A DNA stretch of 64,000 nt from Diphasiastrum complanatum (taxonomy: Eukaryota; Streptophyta; Lycopodiopsida; Lycopodiales; Lycopodiaceae), in the NCBI GenBank assembly GCA_029204225.1, contig CM055092.1, forward strand, positions 72,488,308 through 72,552,307, in the 5' to 3' direction. How positions within the stretch are numbered: position 1 is the first letter of the stretch; each line of letters begins with the position of its first letter. Below, piece by piece: positions 10,895-21,157 of the stretch. The notes beneath the pieces are model-generated. The model saw only the letters and a list, made by a program, of their open reading frames with translations, was not told where the DNA came from and made no database searches. The translations under genes and the position numbers were made by a program.

Positions 10895-12246
10895 TCACCA
10901 CATGAGAATTGATGATATTATGCGAAGAACCGGTATCAAACAAGACGAGCATGTCATGACCTTCCAGTTTCCCCTCCATGCGTATCGGTTCACTATCTGG
11001 AAACTGATAAGCTTCCCGCGCCTTGGTGGATAAGTAACAAACTGGTGCCTCTGGAACAAGCTCCGCACCGAAATAGTCATGACACGACGAGTGTCCTCAT
11101 CATCACTTACCAACAAGTCATCCAAAATTTCCTCATCCTTGCCCTCATCTTGACGTTGCATAGTATGGAGCTTCTTGCCCGTACGTCGAGGACAATCTTT
11201 GAAAAGATGCTTGCCAAGACAGAAAAAGCATAATCCGTCTTTCTTGGCCTTTTCCTTTTGCTCAGGACTGAGGGGAGACTTGTTGTAAGCACGACGAGCC
11301 ATAGGAGATCCCGCCTTGCACTTCAAAGTCTGCTGCATCTGGATAGGATCCTTCTGCGAAAAACCTTTCTGACCAGCTTGGCCAGACTTTTTCGAACCCT
11401 TCTTCCGAGGCCAGCTTGGCGCTCCAGATTCAGCCTTGGTGTGCACATTACCTTCAAAGTTGAGAGCTGTAGCAACTGCCTCTTCTAAGGTCTTGCACCC
11501 TTCATTAAGCACTGAAGGCCTCAACTCTTCACGAAGGCCAAAAATAAACTTGTGGATTGTGATCCACTCAGGAATCTCTTCTGGAATCTTGATAAGCGTC
11601 TCACGATACTTATCAGCATATTCCTGCACCATGTACTGCCTTTGACGATGCAAAAACCAAGCATCCGTCGTACACACATGCTCATGTGGAGGAATGAACT
11701 GAGCTCTAAAAGCTCGCTTGAAATCAATCCAGGTGGATGGAGCCCGATTAAACTTCAACAACTTGCGCCACCACTTATCAGCAAAATCAGTGAGATGGTA
11801 AGCAACTTTGCGGACTCACCAACCCTTCTCGGTTGAGGCCCGCTTCAAATCAAAATAATCGTCCCACTGATGCAACCACTGGTTTACAACATCAGTTGTT
11901 CTCTGGGAAGTATTTCTTGCGAAATGAGTAAGCTTAAAATCTTTTTCTTTTGGGTAGAGTGGAGGTAACACAGGACGAACTGCAGAAGACGGAAATGGAT
12001 AAGGATAAGGCGGAGTATGCTGGAGGAAGACGCAAAACCACCAACTACAGAGGAGAGCATCTCTCGCATCTCTGCGATGGTCTTCTCCATACTATCCATG
12101 CAAGCTTGCACAGAAGAGGAAACATCAGCAGACGAACTAGCAGCCATTATAGTCGGGTTACGGTCAGGGCTAAGCACAGGGCTGGGTGGTGGTGATGGAA
12201 GAGCAACGGGTGGACTGAGCGGAATATCAACTCTATCATCTTCCAT
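10895..12246 (-). pseudogene. Gag and protease region of chromovirus B
   Basis: The start MEDDRVDIPLSPPVALP at 12246 equals that of copy C. The capsid-like part is readable from 11761 (RAFRAQFIPPHEHV, EYADKYRETL, FIFGLREELRPSVLNEG). It is followed by a zinc knuckle CFFCLGKHLFKDC, which has C-X2-C-X3-H-X4-C spacing, one residue shorter than the usual CCHC. Protease begins after this (LIPVLRIISS is the shifted reading of the DTGSSHNI site). Frameshifts near 11840-11950 and 10860-10900 break the frame, so no functional Gag is expected. Confidence 0.8.
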
Positions 12247-12912
12247 TATGAAACAAAAAACAGAGACAACACGGAATCAAGCTAGAAATTGCACTTATTG
12301 AAACATAGTCAGGAAAAGGAAATGTTCAGCCTACTGACAATTTAGAACTGAAAGAGACAAAAGGCAATTGGAAAGTAACAAAGCCAAGGACATGTAGTAC
12401 TTCCCTTGCGTCGTACGCTGGTACAAAAGTCGGTAAAGAACTTATTTTGGGCACCAAATCGGCTTGAAAGTCGAAAAAAAACAGGAAAAAAGCGGGCTGT
12501 TTGACGTCGAATTTCTTCCAAACGGCAAAAGCTTTTCACGAACGGTCAATTGGCAGCAGGCCGCCCTCCTACTAGGCGATGTGTAGATCAGCGCCGGAAT
12601 AGTAGGAAACGATTGCCCACAAATCCCTGCAAATTTGGATCTATTTCCCTCTTTTTCAGCGATGGAAATTTGCTACAGAAGGGTGATGGAGCATCTGAAT
12701 TTTTTGACCAAGTTTTTTCTCCCTCAAACGGGTGTTTGTGGGCTCCCTGTATGCTGGAACAGCAGCGCTGGAGGCCCACCTTTCTTCTCCAATCTGTTTC
12801 CCACATTTTCTCCCTCCAAAATCCTTCAAAAACAAGCAAAATCTGACAATTTCTACACTTTCTCTCTCTAGAACGACGTTTTCTCTCTCTAGAACGAGGC
12901 TTTGATACCAAT

Positions 12913-13391
12913 TGTCACAAGCCAGTCTCTCCAAGCTCGTGAATCCTAGAAGCCGGTGTGTAGAATCGACCTCCCAACCATAGGCACCTCCTCCTTGAGT
13001 CCTTTTACATGCTATTCCCATCAACTGGCACATGGCATCCACCTGTGGGTGATCAGTCCACTTGGCATGCCTAGCCCCTATGATCTGTGAATACTGAGTG
13101 ACTCATAGGGTACCACCCCCGTGCCCTGCCAAAGACCTGCGACCCTCTTGGTCACCCCGACTACTTGCCGGCTAGCATCTTGTCACTGACGGCTAGGGCC
13201 CCGACGGTCAAGACACACCGTATCTCTGACAACTTGTCAGGCGGCCACACCGAGTCACTGCTCGTGATGCACCGGTCCCAACTTGGGACCGATGTCCTCC
13301 TCGGTCACCGGCCCTTGCCAATACTTGGCCTTAGGCCCTCTGGTGACCGGCCGTGCCAAGGTCATGATAGAGTCGTACCTAGACTCTAACA
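12913..13391 (-). repeat. 5' LTR of chromovirus B (479 bp)
   Basis: Begins and ends with TG...CA (minus strand: TGTTAGAGTCTAGG ... GGCTTGTGACA). It matches the two LTRs of copy C along its length. Adjacent inside the element, on the minus strand, lies TTGGTATCAAAGCC, a tRNA-iMet-type primer-binding site with one change from the copy C version. Confidence 0.9.
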
Positions 13392-13571
13392 ATGAATCTG
13401 AACACTTAAGATCTACGCTACTAAAACTGGTAACCACATCGACTACCAAAGACGAACTTTCCTCTTCAACCAATCGATTCGTAACATGCCAAATAATATT
13501 TATACTACGCTTTGGAGGTTTTTTTGCAGAATAAGAATTGGGAGATGAAGGTAGAGTGTGCAAAGACCAGT
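13392..13571. other. 180-bp spacer between the two head-to-head chromoviruses
   Basis: The spacer separates the 5' LTR of B from the 5' LTR of C. Read on the minus strand it gives a short open translation with LVVDVVTSFSSVD, whose match is the segment near 7755 in the opposite orientation. It is therefore a displaced piece of the pre-insertion DNA rather than LTR sequence. Confidence 0.6.
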
Positions 13572-14033
13572 TGTTAGAGTCCAGACTCTATCATGATCTT
13601 GGCACGGCCGGTTACCAAAGGGCCTGAGGCCTAGTGTTGGCCAGGGGTCGGTGACCGAGGAGGACATCTGTCCCAAGTTGGGACCGGTGCGTCATGAGCA
13701 GTGACCCGGTGTGGCCGCCTTACAAGTTGTCAGAGATGCGGTGTGTCTTGACCGTCGGGACCCTAGCCGTCAGTGACGAGATGCTAGCCGACAAGTAGTC
13801 GGGGTGCCCAAGAGCTTTGGCGGGGCACGGGGGTGGTACCCTATGAGTCACTCAGTATTCACAGGTCACAGGGGCTAGACATGCCAAGTGGACTGATCAC
13901 CCACAGGTGGATGCCATGTGCCAGTTGACGGGAATAGCAGGTAGGACTCAAGGAGGGGGTGCCTGTGGTTGGGAGGTTCATTTTACACACCGGCTTCTAG
14001 GATTCACGAGCTTGGAGAGACTTGCTTGTGACA
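13572..14033 (+). repeat. 5' LTR of chromovirus C (462 bp)
   Basis: TG...CA ends (TGTTAGAGTCCAGACTC ... GACTTGCTTGTGACA). Compared with the 3' LTR it lacks several short segments, including a TTAC near the start and a block near the AGAGTATCACAAG stretch. It directly precedes the primer-binding site. Confidence 0.92.
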
Positions 14034-14035
14034 AT

Positions 14036-14048
14036 TGGTATCAGAGCC
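14036..14048 (+). other. Primer-binding site of chromovirus C (tRNA-iMet type)
   Basis: TGGTATCAGAGCC lies two bases inside the 5' LTR. This is the standard complement of the 3' end of plant initiator methionine tRNA, used by most plant Gypsy elements to prime minus-strand DNA synthesis. Confidence 0.9.
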
Positions 14049-15014
14049 TCGTTCTAGAGAGAGAGAACGTCGTTCTAGAGAGAGAAAGTGTAGAAATTGT
14101 CAGATTTTGCTTGTTTTTGAAGGATTTTGGAGGGAGAAAACGTGGGAGACAGATTGGAGAAGAAAGTGGGCCTCCAGCGCTGCTGTTCCAGCATACAGGG
14201 AGCCCACAGACACCCGTATTGAAGGAGAAAAGGTGAAAAATTTTTGGGATGCTCCATCGCCTTCCTGTGGCCTATCTCCATCGCTGAAAAAGAGGGAAAT
14301 AGATTCAAATTTGCAGGGATTCGTGGGCATTCGTTTCCTACTATTCCAGCGCTGATCTACACATCTTTTCAGAGTTGTTTCAACGATTTCTAGCAGGGAA
14401 ATTTGGGCGTACCTTGTTCCTACAGCACCAGCGCATTTTTTTCAGAAGGATTTTTGCTCATAACTTTCCGGAACCTTCTCAGATCCTGATCAGATTTTGG
14501 GAGCATGTTCCTAGTATCCATAGCGATCCTATAGAGCCATCATACGTCGGTTTTGGAGCAGATTTGCCTCTGTTTCACCAAAAAGTCGGTTTCCAAGCAA
14601 AAAACAGGTCAGATTTTTGGATTGGGCGTAACTTCTCCGATTTATCTCTGGTTTCTGCTGTTAAGGTTTCAGATTGGGCCTAGTAGGAGGGCGGCCTATT
14701 TCCAATTGACCGTTCGTGAAAAGATTGTGCTGTTTGGAAGAAATTCGACGTCAAACAGCCCACTTTTTTCGACTTTCAAACCGATTTGGTGCCCAAAAAA
14801 AGTTTTTTACCAACTTTTGTACCAACGTAGGACGCAAGGGAAGTACTACCTGTCCTTGGCTTTGTGTTTTCCCCAGAGTTTTATTACTTTCGAGTTGCCT
14901 TTTGTCTCTTTCAGTTCTAAATTGTGAATAAGCTGAACATTTCCCTTTCCTGACTATGTTTCAATAAGTGCAATTTCTAGTTTGATTTCGTGCTGTTTCT
15001 GTTTTTGTTTCATA
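14049..15014 (+). other. Untranslated leader of chromovirus C
   Basis: About 970 bp between primer site and gag start. Its first part matches in reverse the leader of B (12550-12912). It holds GAGAGAGAGAACG repeats just after the primer site and no convincing coding frame. Packaging signals would be expected here but cannot be recognised. Confidence 0.7.
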
Positions 15015-16694
15015 ATGGAAGATGATAGAGTTGATATTCCGCTCAGTCCACCCGTTGCTCTTCCATCACCACCACCCAGCCCTGTGCTTACTGCCCATAA
15101 TCCGCCTATAGTGGCTGCCCGTTCGCCTGCTGGTACTTCTCCTTTTGTGCAAGCTCGCATGGATAGTGTGGAAAAGACCGTTGCAGAGATGCGAGCGATG
15201 ATGGTAGCTGGTGGTTATGCGTCTTCCTCGCAGTATGCTCCGCCTTATCCGTCTTCTGCTGTTCGTCCTATGTTACCTTCACTCTATCCAGAAGACAAAG
15301 ATATTAAACCTACCCGTTTCGCTGGAAACACTCCCCAACGCAATACTGATATCGAAGATCAGTGGTTGCATAAGTGGGAAGAGTATTTTGATTTGAAACG
15401 TTCCCCAATTGATGAGGGTTGGCGGGTCCGCAAAGCTGCTTACCATTTCACTGATTTTGTTGACAGGTGGTGGCGTAAATTGTTGAAGTCAAATCAGGCT
15501 CCATCCACCTGGCTTGAGTTTAAGCGAGCTTTCAGAGCTCAGTTTATTCCTCCACATGAGCATGTGCGTGCGACGGATGCTTGGCTTTTGCATCGTCAGA
15601 GGCAGTACATGGTGCAGGAATATGCTGATAGGTATTGTGAGAGGCTTCTCAAGATTCCGGAAGAGATTCCCGAGTGGCTAGTAGTCCACAAGTTTATATT
15701 TGGCCTTCGTGAAGAGTTGAGGCCTTCAGTGCTTAATGAAGGGTGCAAGACCTTAGAAGAGGCAGTTGCTACAGCTCTCAACTTTGAAGGTAATGTGCGC
15801 ACCAAGGCTGAATTTGGAGCGCCAAGCTGGCCTCAGAAGAAGAGTTCGCGAAAGTTTGGCCAAGTTGGTCAGAAAGGCTTTTCGCAGAAGGATCCTATCC
15901 AGATGCAGCAGACTTTGAAGCGCAAGGCGGGATCTCCTATGGCTCTTCGTGCTTACGACAAGTCTCCCCTCAGTTCTGAGCAAAAGGAAAAGGCCAAGAA
16001 AGACGGATTATGCTTTTTCTGTCTTGGCAAGCATCTTTTCAAAGATTGTCCTCGACGTACGGGCAAGAAGCTCCATACTATGCAATGTCAAGATGAGGGC
16101 AAGGATGAGGAAATTTTGGATGACTTGTTGGTAAGTGATGATGAGGACACTCATCGTGTCATGACTATTTCGGTGCGGAAGCTTGTTCCAGAGGCACCAG
16201 TTTGTTACTTGTCCACCAAGGCACGAGAACCTTATCGGTTTCCAGATAGTGAACTGATATGCATGAGGGGAAAGCTGGAAGGTCATGACGTGCTCGTCTT
16301 GTTTGACACCGGTTCCTCGCATAATATAATCAATTCTCGCATGGTGAGGAAGTTTCACTTGGCTACTGTTCCATCTGATTACCGGTATACTATTAAGATG
16401 CAAGATGGTAAGGGAACAGAGGTTTGGGATGAAAGAATCTCTCGGGCGTCTTTGTCTATTCAGACGTATACCGAGAAGTTAGATTTTGAAATTACTAAAC
16501 TAGCTAAGTTTGATATTGTACTTGGTAAGCGGTGGCATGCAAGTAAGCAGCCCGCTATAGATTTTAAGTCACATGTGTATAAGTTCGGGCATGAGGGTAT
16601 GTCTCATGTCTTAAAGGGGGAGAGACTATCTGTTGAGGGTCCTCTTGTTACCTATATGGAATGGAGATTCAGTATTTGTGGTTGTGTTATGTGA
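15015..16694 (+). CDS. Gag-protease of chromovirus C
   Basis: Open frame of 559 codons from ATG 15015 (MEDDRVDIPLSP). Order: acidic and proline-rich N-terminus; capsid-like region (residues about 110-270, with RAFRAQFIPPHEHV and FIFGLREELRP); a basic linker; zinc knuckle CFFCLGKHLFKDC near 335-347 with C-X2-C-X3-H-X4-C spacing; acidic linker; and an aspartic protease with active-site triad in LFDTGSSHNI near 426 and the IVLGKRW flap-side motif. The frame ends at TGA 16692 in SICGCVM, where RT continues in another frame (from 16661). Copy B has the same joint, while copy H has about 10 more bases there and reads through, so the stop is probably a lesion shared by B and C, not programmed frameshifting. 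Confidence 0.88.
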   Translation: MEDDRVDIPLSPPVALPSPPPSPVLTAHNPPIVAARSPAGTSPFVQARMDSVEKTVAEMRAMMVAGGYASSSQYAPPYPSSAVRPMLPSLYPEDKDIKPTRFAGNTPQRNTDIEDQWLHKWEEYFDLKRSPIDEGWRVRKAAYHFTDFVDRWWRKLLKSNQAPSTWLEFKRAFRAQFIPPHEHVRATDAWLLHRQRQYMVQEYADRYCERLLKIPEEIPEWLVVHKFIFGLREELRPSVLNEGCKTLEEAVATALNFEGNVRTKAEFGAPSWPQKKSSRKFGQVGQKGFSQKDPIQMQQTLKRKAGSPMALRAYDKSPLSSEQKEKAKKDGLCFFCLGKHLFKDCPRRTGKKLHTMQCQDEGKDEEILDDLLVSDDEDTHRVMTISVRKLVPEAPVCYLSTKAREPYRFPDSELICMRGKLEGHDVLVLFDTGSSHNIINSRMVRKFHLATVPSDYRYTIKMQDGKGTEVWDERISRASLSIQTYTEKLDFEITKLAKFDIVLGKRWHASKQPAIDFKSHVYKFGHEGMSHVLKGERLSVEGPLVTYMEWRFSICGCVM

Positions 16695-19694
16695 ATGTTG
16701 ATTCGAGTTTTGATTCTTATGTTGGTAATAATCAAATAAGCACACTCACTAATAAACCACAAGAAGCTTCATTTACTTTTGCATCCCCTAGTGCACATGT
16801 ATTTGCATTACAGCCTAGATGTGACCCAGCAAGTGAGTTGGAGAAGTCCATCTGCACGCAGTTTAAACACGTGCTAATTAGTAATATGCTAGAGGGATTG
16901 CTGCCTAGTCGGAACGTTGATCATTGGTATTGAGCTCGTTCCAAGGGCAAGTCCGGTATATAGGCCTCCTTATAGGATGAGCCTAAAAGAGGAAGAGGAA
17001 GTCAGAAAGATGTTGGAGGAGTATCTCAAGCTGGGGTACATCTGTCCGAGTTATTCACCTTTCGCCTCTCCTATTTTACTTGTCAAGAAAAAGGATGGTA
17101 GTTTCCGGATGTGTGTAGATTACAGGGGATTGAATAAGATCACTGTAAAGCACAGGTATCCGATGCCCAGGATTGATGATCTACTGGATGCGTTGCAAGG
17201 TGCAACCATTTTCAGTAAGATAGATCTCAAAAGTGGATACCATCAAATACGGATTCGAGATGAAGACGGCCTTCCGAACTCATTTCGGTCATTATGAATT
17301 TTTTGTTATGCCATTTGGGTTAACCAATGGCCCAGCCACGTTCATGATGCTCATGAACGATGTCTTGCAAGACTATATGGGCAAGTTTGTCGTCAATTTT
17401 ATTGACGATATACTGGTTTTTAGTAAAGCGGTTGAGGAGCATGAGGTTCATCTCAAGACCGTTTTGGGCAAGTTACAAGCTTCTGTCTTGTATGCCAATG
17501 CTCAGAAGACAGAGTTGTGTAAGACTCGTGTCGAGTATCTGGGTCACGTAGTGACAGCTGGGGGTATTTCGGTTGACCCAGCCAAAGTGGCTGTGGTTAA
17601 GAAGTGGCCGAGGCCTGCCAATATACGCCAATTACAGTCTTTCTTAGGCTTTTGTAAGTTCTACTGGCGGTTTGTTAGGAATTATTCCTGGATAGCTGCT
17701 CCTTTAACGGACCAGTTAAGGAAAAACAACACTATGGTTCGATGGGATGTTGAAGCTCAACAATGTTTTGAGAACTTGAAGGAGTCTGTGGCCACGGCTC
17801 CAGTTCTCAAGATTGTGTATACCCAGAAACCTTTTGACCTAGAGACGGATGCAAGTGGCATTGCCGTAGGTGCAGTGTTGAGCCAAGAGGGTAGACCAGT
17901 ACCCTTTGAGAGTAAGAAGTTGACACCAGCTCAACAGAGATATCCTACACACGAGCAAGAGTTGTATGCAATTATACATGCGCTCAAGGTGTGGAGACAT
18001 TATTTATATGGTGTCGAGTTTTATGTGTACACAGATCATCATACTTTAAGGTATTTTTGCACTCAGCCAGATTTGAAGGGCCGCCAAGCTCGGTGGGCCG
18101 AGCTGATGCAGGAATTTCATTTGGAAATTCGCTTCCGAAGAGGGAAGGAAATGTGGTCGCTGATGCACTATCTCGTATACTGCATCAGATGAGCTTTACT
18201 GTGGTTGACAGTGGTCTCATGGAGGAGATTAAGAAGGCTCAAGAAAAGAACCCGCATTGTCAGCGTGTGTGGCCTAATGCGCGCAAGGTAGTCGATCAAA
18301 CGGAAGAGTTAGTCGAGGCTGTCGCTCCCGTAGAGGCACACACCAGTACATATCTAACGTACACCGTGAAGGATGGTACGTTATTGAGAAATGGAAGAGT
18401 TTTCGTGCCAGACGTGAAGGATCTTCGTCGTAAGATACTTCATGAATGCCATGATAGTCCCCGCGCAGGACACCCTGGTATTGATAAGACCAGTGAGCTT
18501 TTGAGAAGGCATTATTTGTGGCCACGATTGCAGCGGGATGTAAGAGAGTACGTCCAGCGTTGCACGACTTGTTAGGTGAACAAGGCCGAGAGAGTAAGTC
18601 CTCCGAGCTTATTACATCCACTTGAGATACCTACAAGAAGGTGGGAAAGCATCTCTATGGATTTTATTCTGGGGTACCCAAGACCCAGAATGGATTCAAT
18701 TCCGTTATGGTAGTGGTAGACAGGTTTTCCAAGATGGCTCATTTCATCGCGACGACCAAGAAGGTCACAGCTCCGCAAGTGGCTGAGTTGTTTATTCAGA
18801 ATATTGTTAGGTTACATGGTCTTCCGAAGTCCATAGTTTCTGACAGGGATCCCAAGTTTGCGGGAAATTTCTAGATTGAGGTGTTTGCCAAGCTGGGAAC
18901 ACAGTTGCGGATGAGTGGCTCCGAGCATCCTCAGACGGATGGTCAGACAGAGCGAGTGAATCAGATCTTGGAAGATATGCTTAGGGCATATGTGAGTAGT
19001 ACGCAAACAGACTGGGTAAAGCATTTACTGCTATTGGAGTTCGCGTACAATGATAAGAGACATGCCTCCACTGGATTGAGTCCATTTGAGCTCAATTATG
19101 GTTTCAGGCCATTGAGTCTTGCAATCATAGGGATTCCGCATAGGGTACCTAGTGCTGTAGAGTTTTTGGCTCAGATGCAGCAGAAGCTAGAGTTGGCACG
19201 AGATAACTTGTCCAAAGCTGTAGCTAGGGCAGAGAGTTATGCTCGTGAGAACCGTACCTATCGGGAATTTGAGAATGGAGTGGGTGTATTTATTAGTCCC
19301 TTCGAAGTCGAAGGTGCTACGCATAGGAAAGTGCACCAAGTTATCTCCTAGGTATTGTGGACCATGGTTGATTATTAAGAAGGTGAGCCAAGAAGCTTAT
19401 AAGCTACAGCTACCTGTGGGATGCAAGGTGCATCCAGTTTTCCATGTTAGCAAACTAAAGAAATGTTTGCATGATGGCGATAGCCTAGTGGAAGGTCTAG
19501 TGTCTCTTGAGGAGAAACACACCGCAGGTTATGGGCCAGAAAGAATCCTAGATGTAAGGGAGCGACGATTGCGGAATCGTCTCCTTCAAGAGTATCTAGT
19601 AACCTGGAAAGGGCATCCGTTGTCAGATGCTACCTGGGAGATGCGACAGGCGTTGCAGAAGTCTTACCCAGAGTTTGTCATCGAGGACCGATGA
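16661..19694 (+). pseudogene. Pol of chromovirus C (RT, RNase H, integrase, chromodomain), broken
   Basis: RT lies at 16917-17560 ([18 protein letters not shown], catalytic FIDDILVFS near 17400), RNase H near 17840-18130 (LETDASGIAVGAVLSQ, TDHHTLRYF), and the integrase zinc domain at 18440-18575 (HECHDSPRAGHPG ... CTTC). The integrase core follows ([41 protein letters not shown] near 18930). A C-terminal chromodomain (ERILDVRERRLR, EYLVTWKGHPLSDATWE) ends at 19694. Frameshifts occur near 16930, 17240-17290, 18150 and 19250-19350. TAG stops lie at about 18573 (CAG in copy B) and 18872 (TGG in copy B). Confidence 0.88.
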
Positions 19695-19715
19695 CTTGCC
19701 AGAGGAGGGAAGGAT

Positions 19716-20194
19716 TGTTAGAGTCCAGTTACGACTCTATCATGACCTTGGCACGACCGGTTACCAAAGGGCCTGAGGCCTAGTATTGGCTAGGGTCGGT
19801 GATCGAGGAGGACATCTGTCCCAAGTTGGGACCGGTGCGTCACGAGCAGTGACCCGGTGTGGCCGCCTGACAAGTTGTCAGAGATGCAGTGTGTCTTGAC
19901 CGTCGGGACCCTAGCCGTAAGTTACGAGATGCTAGCCGGCAAGTAGCCGGGGTGACCAAGAGTATCACAAGTCTTTGGCGGGGCACGAGGGTGGTACCCT
20001 ATGAGTCACTCAGTATTCACAGGTCACAGGGGCTAGACATGCCAAGTGGACTGATCACCCATAGGTGGATGCCATGTGCCAGTTGACGGGAATAGCAGGT
20101 AGAAGGACTCAAGGAGGGGGTGCCTATGGTTGTGAGGTTCATTCTACACACCGGCTTCTAGGATTCATGAGCTTGGAGAGACTGGCTTTTGACA
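19716..20194 (+). repeat. 3' LTR of chromovirus C (479 bp)
   Basis: TGTTAGAGTCCAGTTACG ... CTGGCTTTTGACA. It is preceded by a purine-rich tract (AGAGGAGGGAAGGA, about 19701-19714) that serves as plus-strand primer. Same length as the LTR of copy B. Confidence 0.92.
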
Positions 20195-20788
20195 TAAGTT
20201 ATGAATAGGAAGATTCCGTGTCGAGCCTTCGGTGTGAAGCTGATGGGATTGACTACTTGTGTATGTCCCTTTTTCACGGAGAAGTAAAACTGCCGTCTCA
20301 TTTACTGCCAAAATTACATATAAATAGTCCGCCGCATACAGGGGAGATATGGAAAAAATAACAATGTTGTCTAACTTAATCTGCTAATGTTTTGGTTTCT
20401 AGGTGCGAAATCGGTCGTCCTATCTTTGGCACAAGTACGTAAACTGCAAGCATGATCAAGCTGAAGACCAAAAGATTTTTGGGAGAAGTGAATGCTCACC
20501 AGAAGAGTGACAAGCTCTCAAGACCGTGATGTTTGCCATCCTTGGAACTACGATTTGTTTCCATGTAGTCATGCAGGCATCAGTGTAAGTCTCAGCATAG
20601 CTTCAAAGTCTACTATTCCCAATGGCTGATGTACTGTGACATTACAGAGATCTGCTTTCACATCCTCTGTTTCTCCTCGGATGAACTTCAACAGCTTACT
20701 AATTACTTGTGCTACAACTATACCCCTGGACCCTAAACCCTAAACCCTGGCTGCAAAACGCTGTCGAAATTTTGTAGAGCATGAGGGG
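20195..20788 (+). mobile_element. Left part of a foldback element interrupted by chromovirus D
   Basis: About 20485-20510 (GAATGCTCACCAGAAGAGTGACAAG) recurs at 47685-47735 and 47770-47790. About 20678-20788 (GGATGAACTTCAACAGCTTACTAATTAC, CCTGGACCCTAAACCC, GTCGAAATTTTG, AGCATGAGGGG) is repeated in reverse at 27365-27480 across the D insertion, and in direct and inverted form near 47830-47930 and 60722-60760. This is one arm of an inverted-repeat DNA element of the same family as element G. Two telomere-like CCCTAAA units occur inside the arm. Confidence 0.65.
20784..20788. other. Target-site duplication of chromovirus D, left copy (AGGGG)
   Basis: AGGGG immediately precedes the left LTR end (TGTAATAG). 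The same five bases follow the right LTR at 27065-27069. Five-base duplications are normal for Ty3/Gypsy integrase. Confidence 0.92.
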
Positions 20789-21146
20789 TGTAATAGATCC
20801 TAACACCACAGTAGGGCAAACACTAACTGATCCACCCAACCTTGCCTACTCCCTGATATAGAGTAAGCCCCTCCTAGCCCAGTGTGAGGACTGGTAGCAT
20901 GCTACTGCCAAGTGTCGGCCACGTGGCACTGACGTGGCCGACTGCACGTCGGGACCCAACTGGGGGCCCTATCCTGCTGACAGGGTCCCTAGGCTGTGTT
21001 AGGCCCGCCATGGCTATGGACCGTGCTGGGGCACACTACTCACACTGTCTTGCCCTGTTGGTCATGTACGCTGGACACGACCCTGACTGTGGTATCTGAC
21101 CTATCTGTGTTCTCTAGGGTTCGGCACTGGTTACGAGCTCGTAACA
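20789..21146 (-). repeat. 3' LTR of chromovirus D (358 bp)
   Basis: TG...CA ends. On the coding strand the LTR opens with TGTTACGAGCTCGTAACCAG, containing the 16-bp perfect palindrome GTTACGAGCTCGTAAC. It also holds GGCCACGTCAGTGCCACGTGGCC, with a G-box core CACGTG in inverted context. Confidence 0.95.
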
Positions 21147-21157
21147 CTCCCTCCCCC

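Larger units (their letters stand above)
8055..13391 (-). mobile_element. Ty3/Gypsy chromovirus B, family 1, 3'-truncated
   Basis: Minus-strand element with a 5' LTR at 12913-13391, a tRNA-iMet primer site next to it, gag, protease, reverse transcriptase, RNase H and integrase. It ends at about 8055 in the integrase C-terminal part (opposite the AENRTYR-like segment of copy C), so the chromodomain, polypurine tract and 3' LTR are missing. All frames are interrupted by indels and stops. It faces copy C head to head across 180 bp and shares with it a frame-breaking difference in the protease/RT joint. Confidence 0.9.
13572..20194 (+). mobile_element. Ty3/Gypsy chromovirus C, family 1, both LTRs present
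   Basis: Complete architecture on the + strand: 5' LTR 13572-14033, primer-binding site, gag-protease frame 15015-16694, RT-RNase H-integrase-chromodomain pieces to 19694, polypurine tract, 3' LTR 19716-20194. The 5-bp flanks differ (CCAGT left, TAAGT right), so either no target duplication survives or one side was rearranged. The LTRs differ in length (462 versus 479 bp) and by several substitutions and small indels, so this is an older insertion than D. Pol is broken in several places. Confidence 0.93.

Noticed and set aside
14035-14355. Coding frame in the leader of chromovirus C (MVSEPRSRERERRSRERK...)
   Set aside because: Starts at the primer-binding site and translates GAGAGA repeats of the untranslated leader; both strands of B and C give similar open frames by symmetry.
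13567-20199. Target-site duplication for chromovirus C
   Set aside because: Left CCAGT and right TAAGT do not match, so none is claimed.
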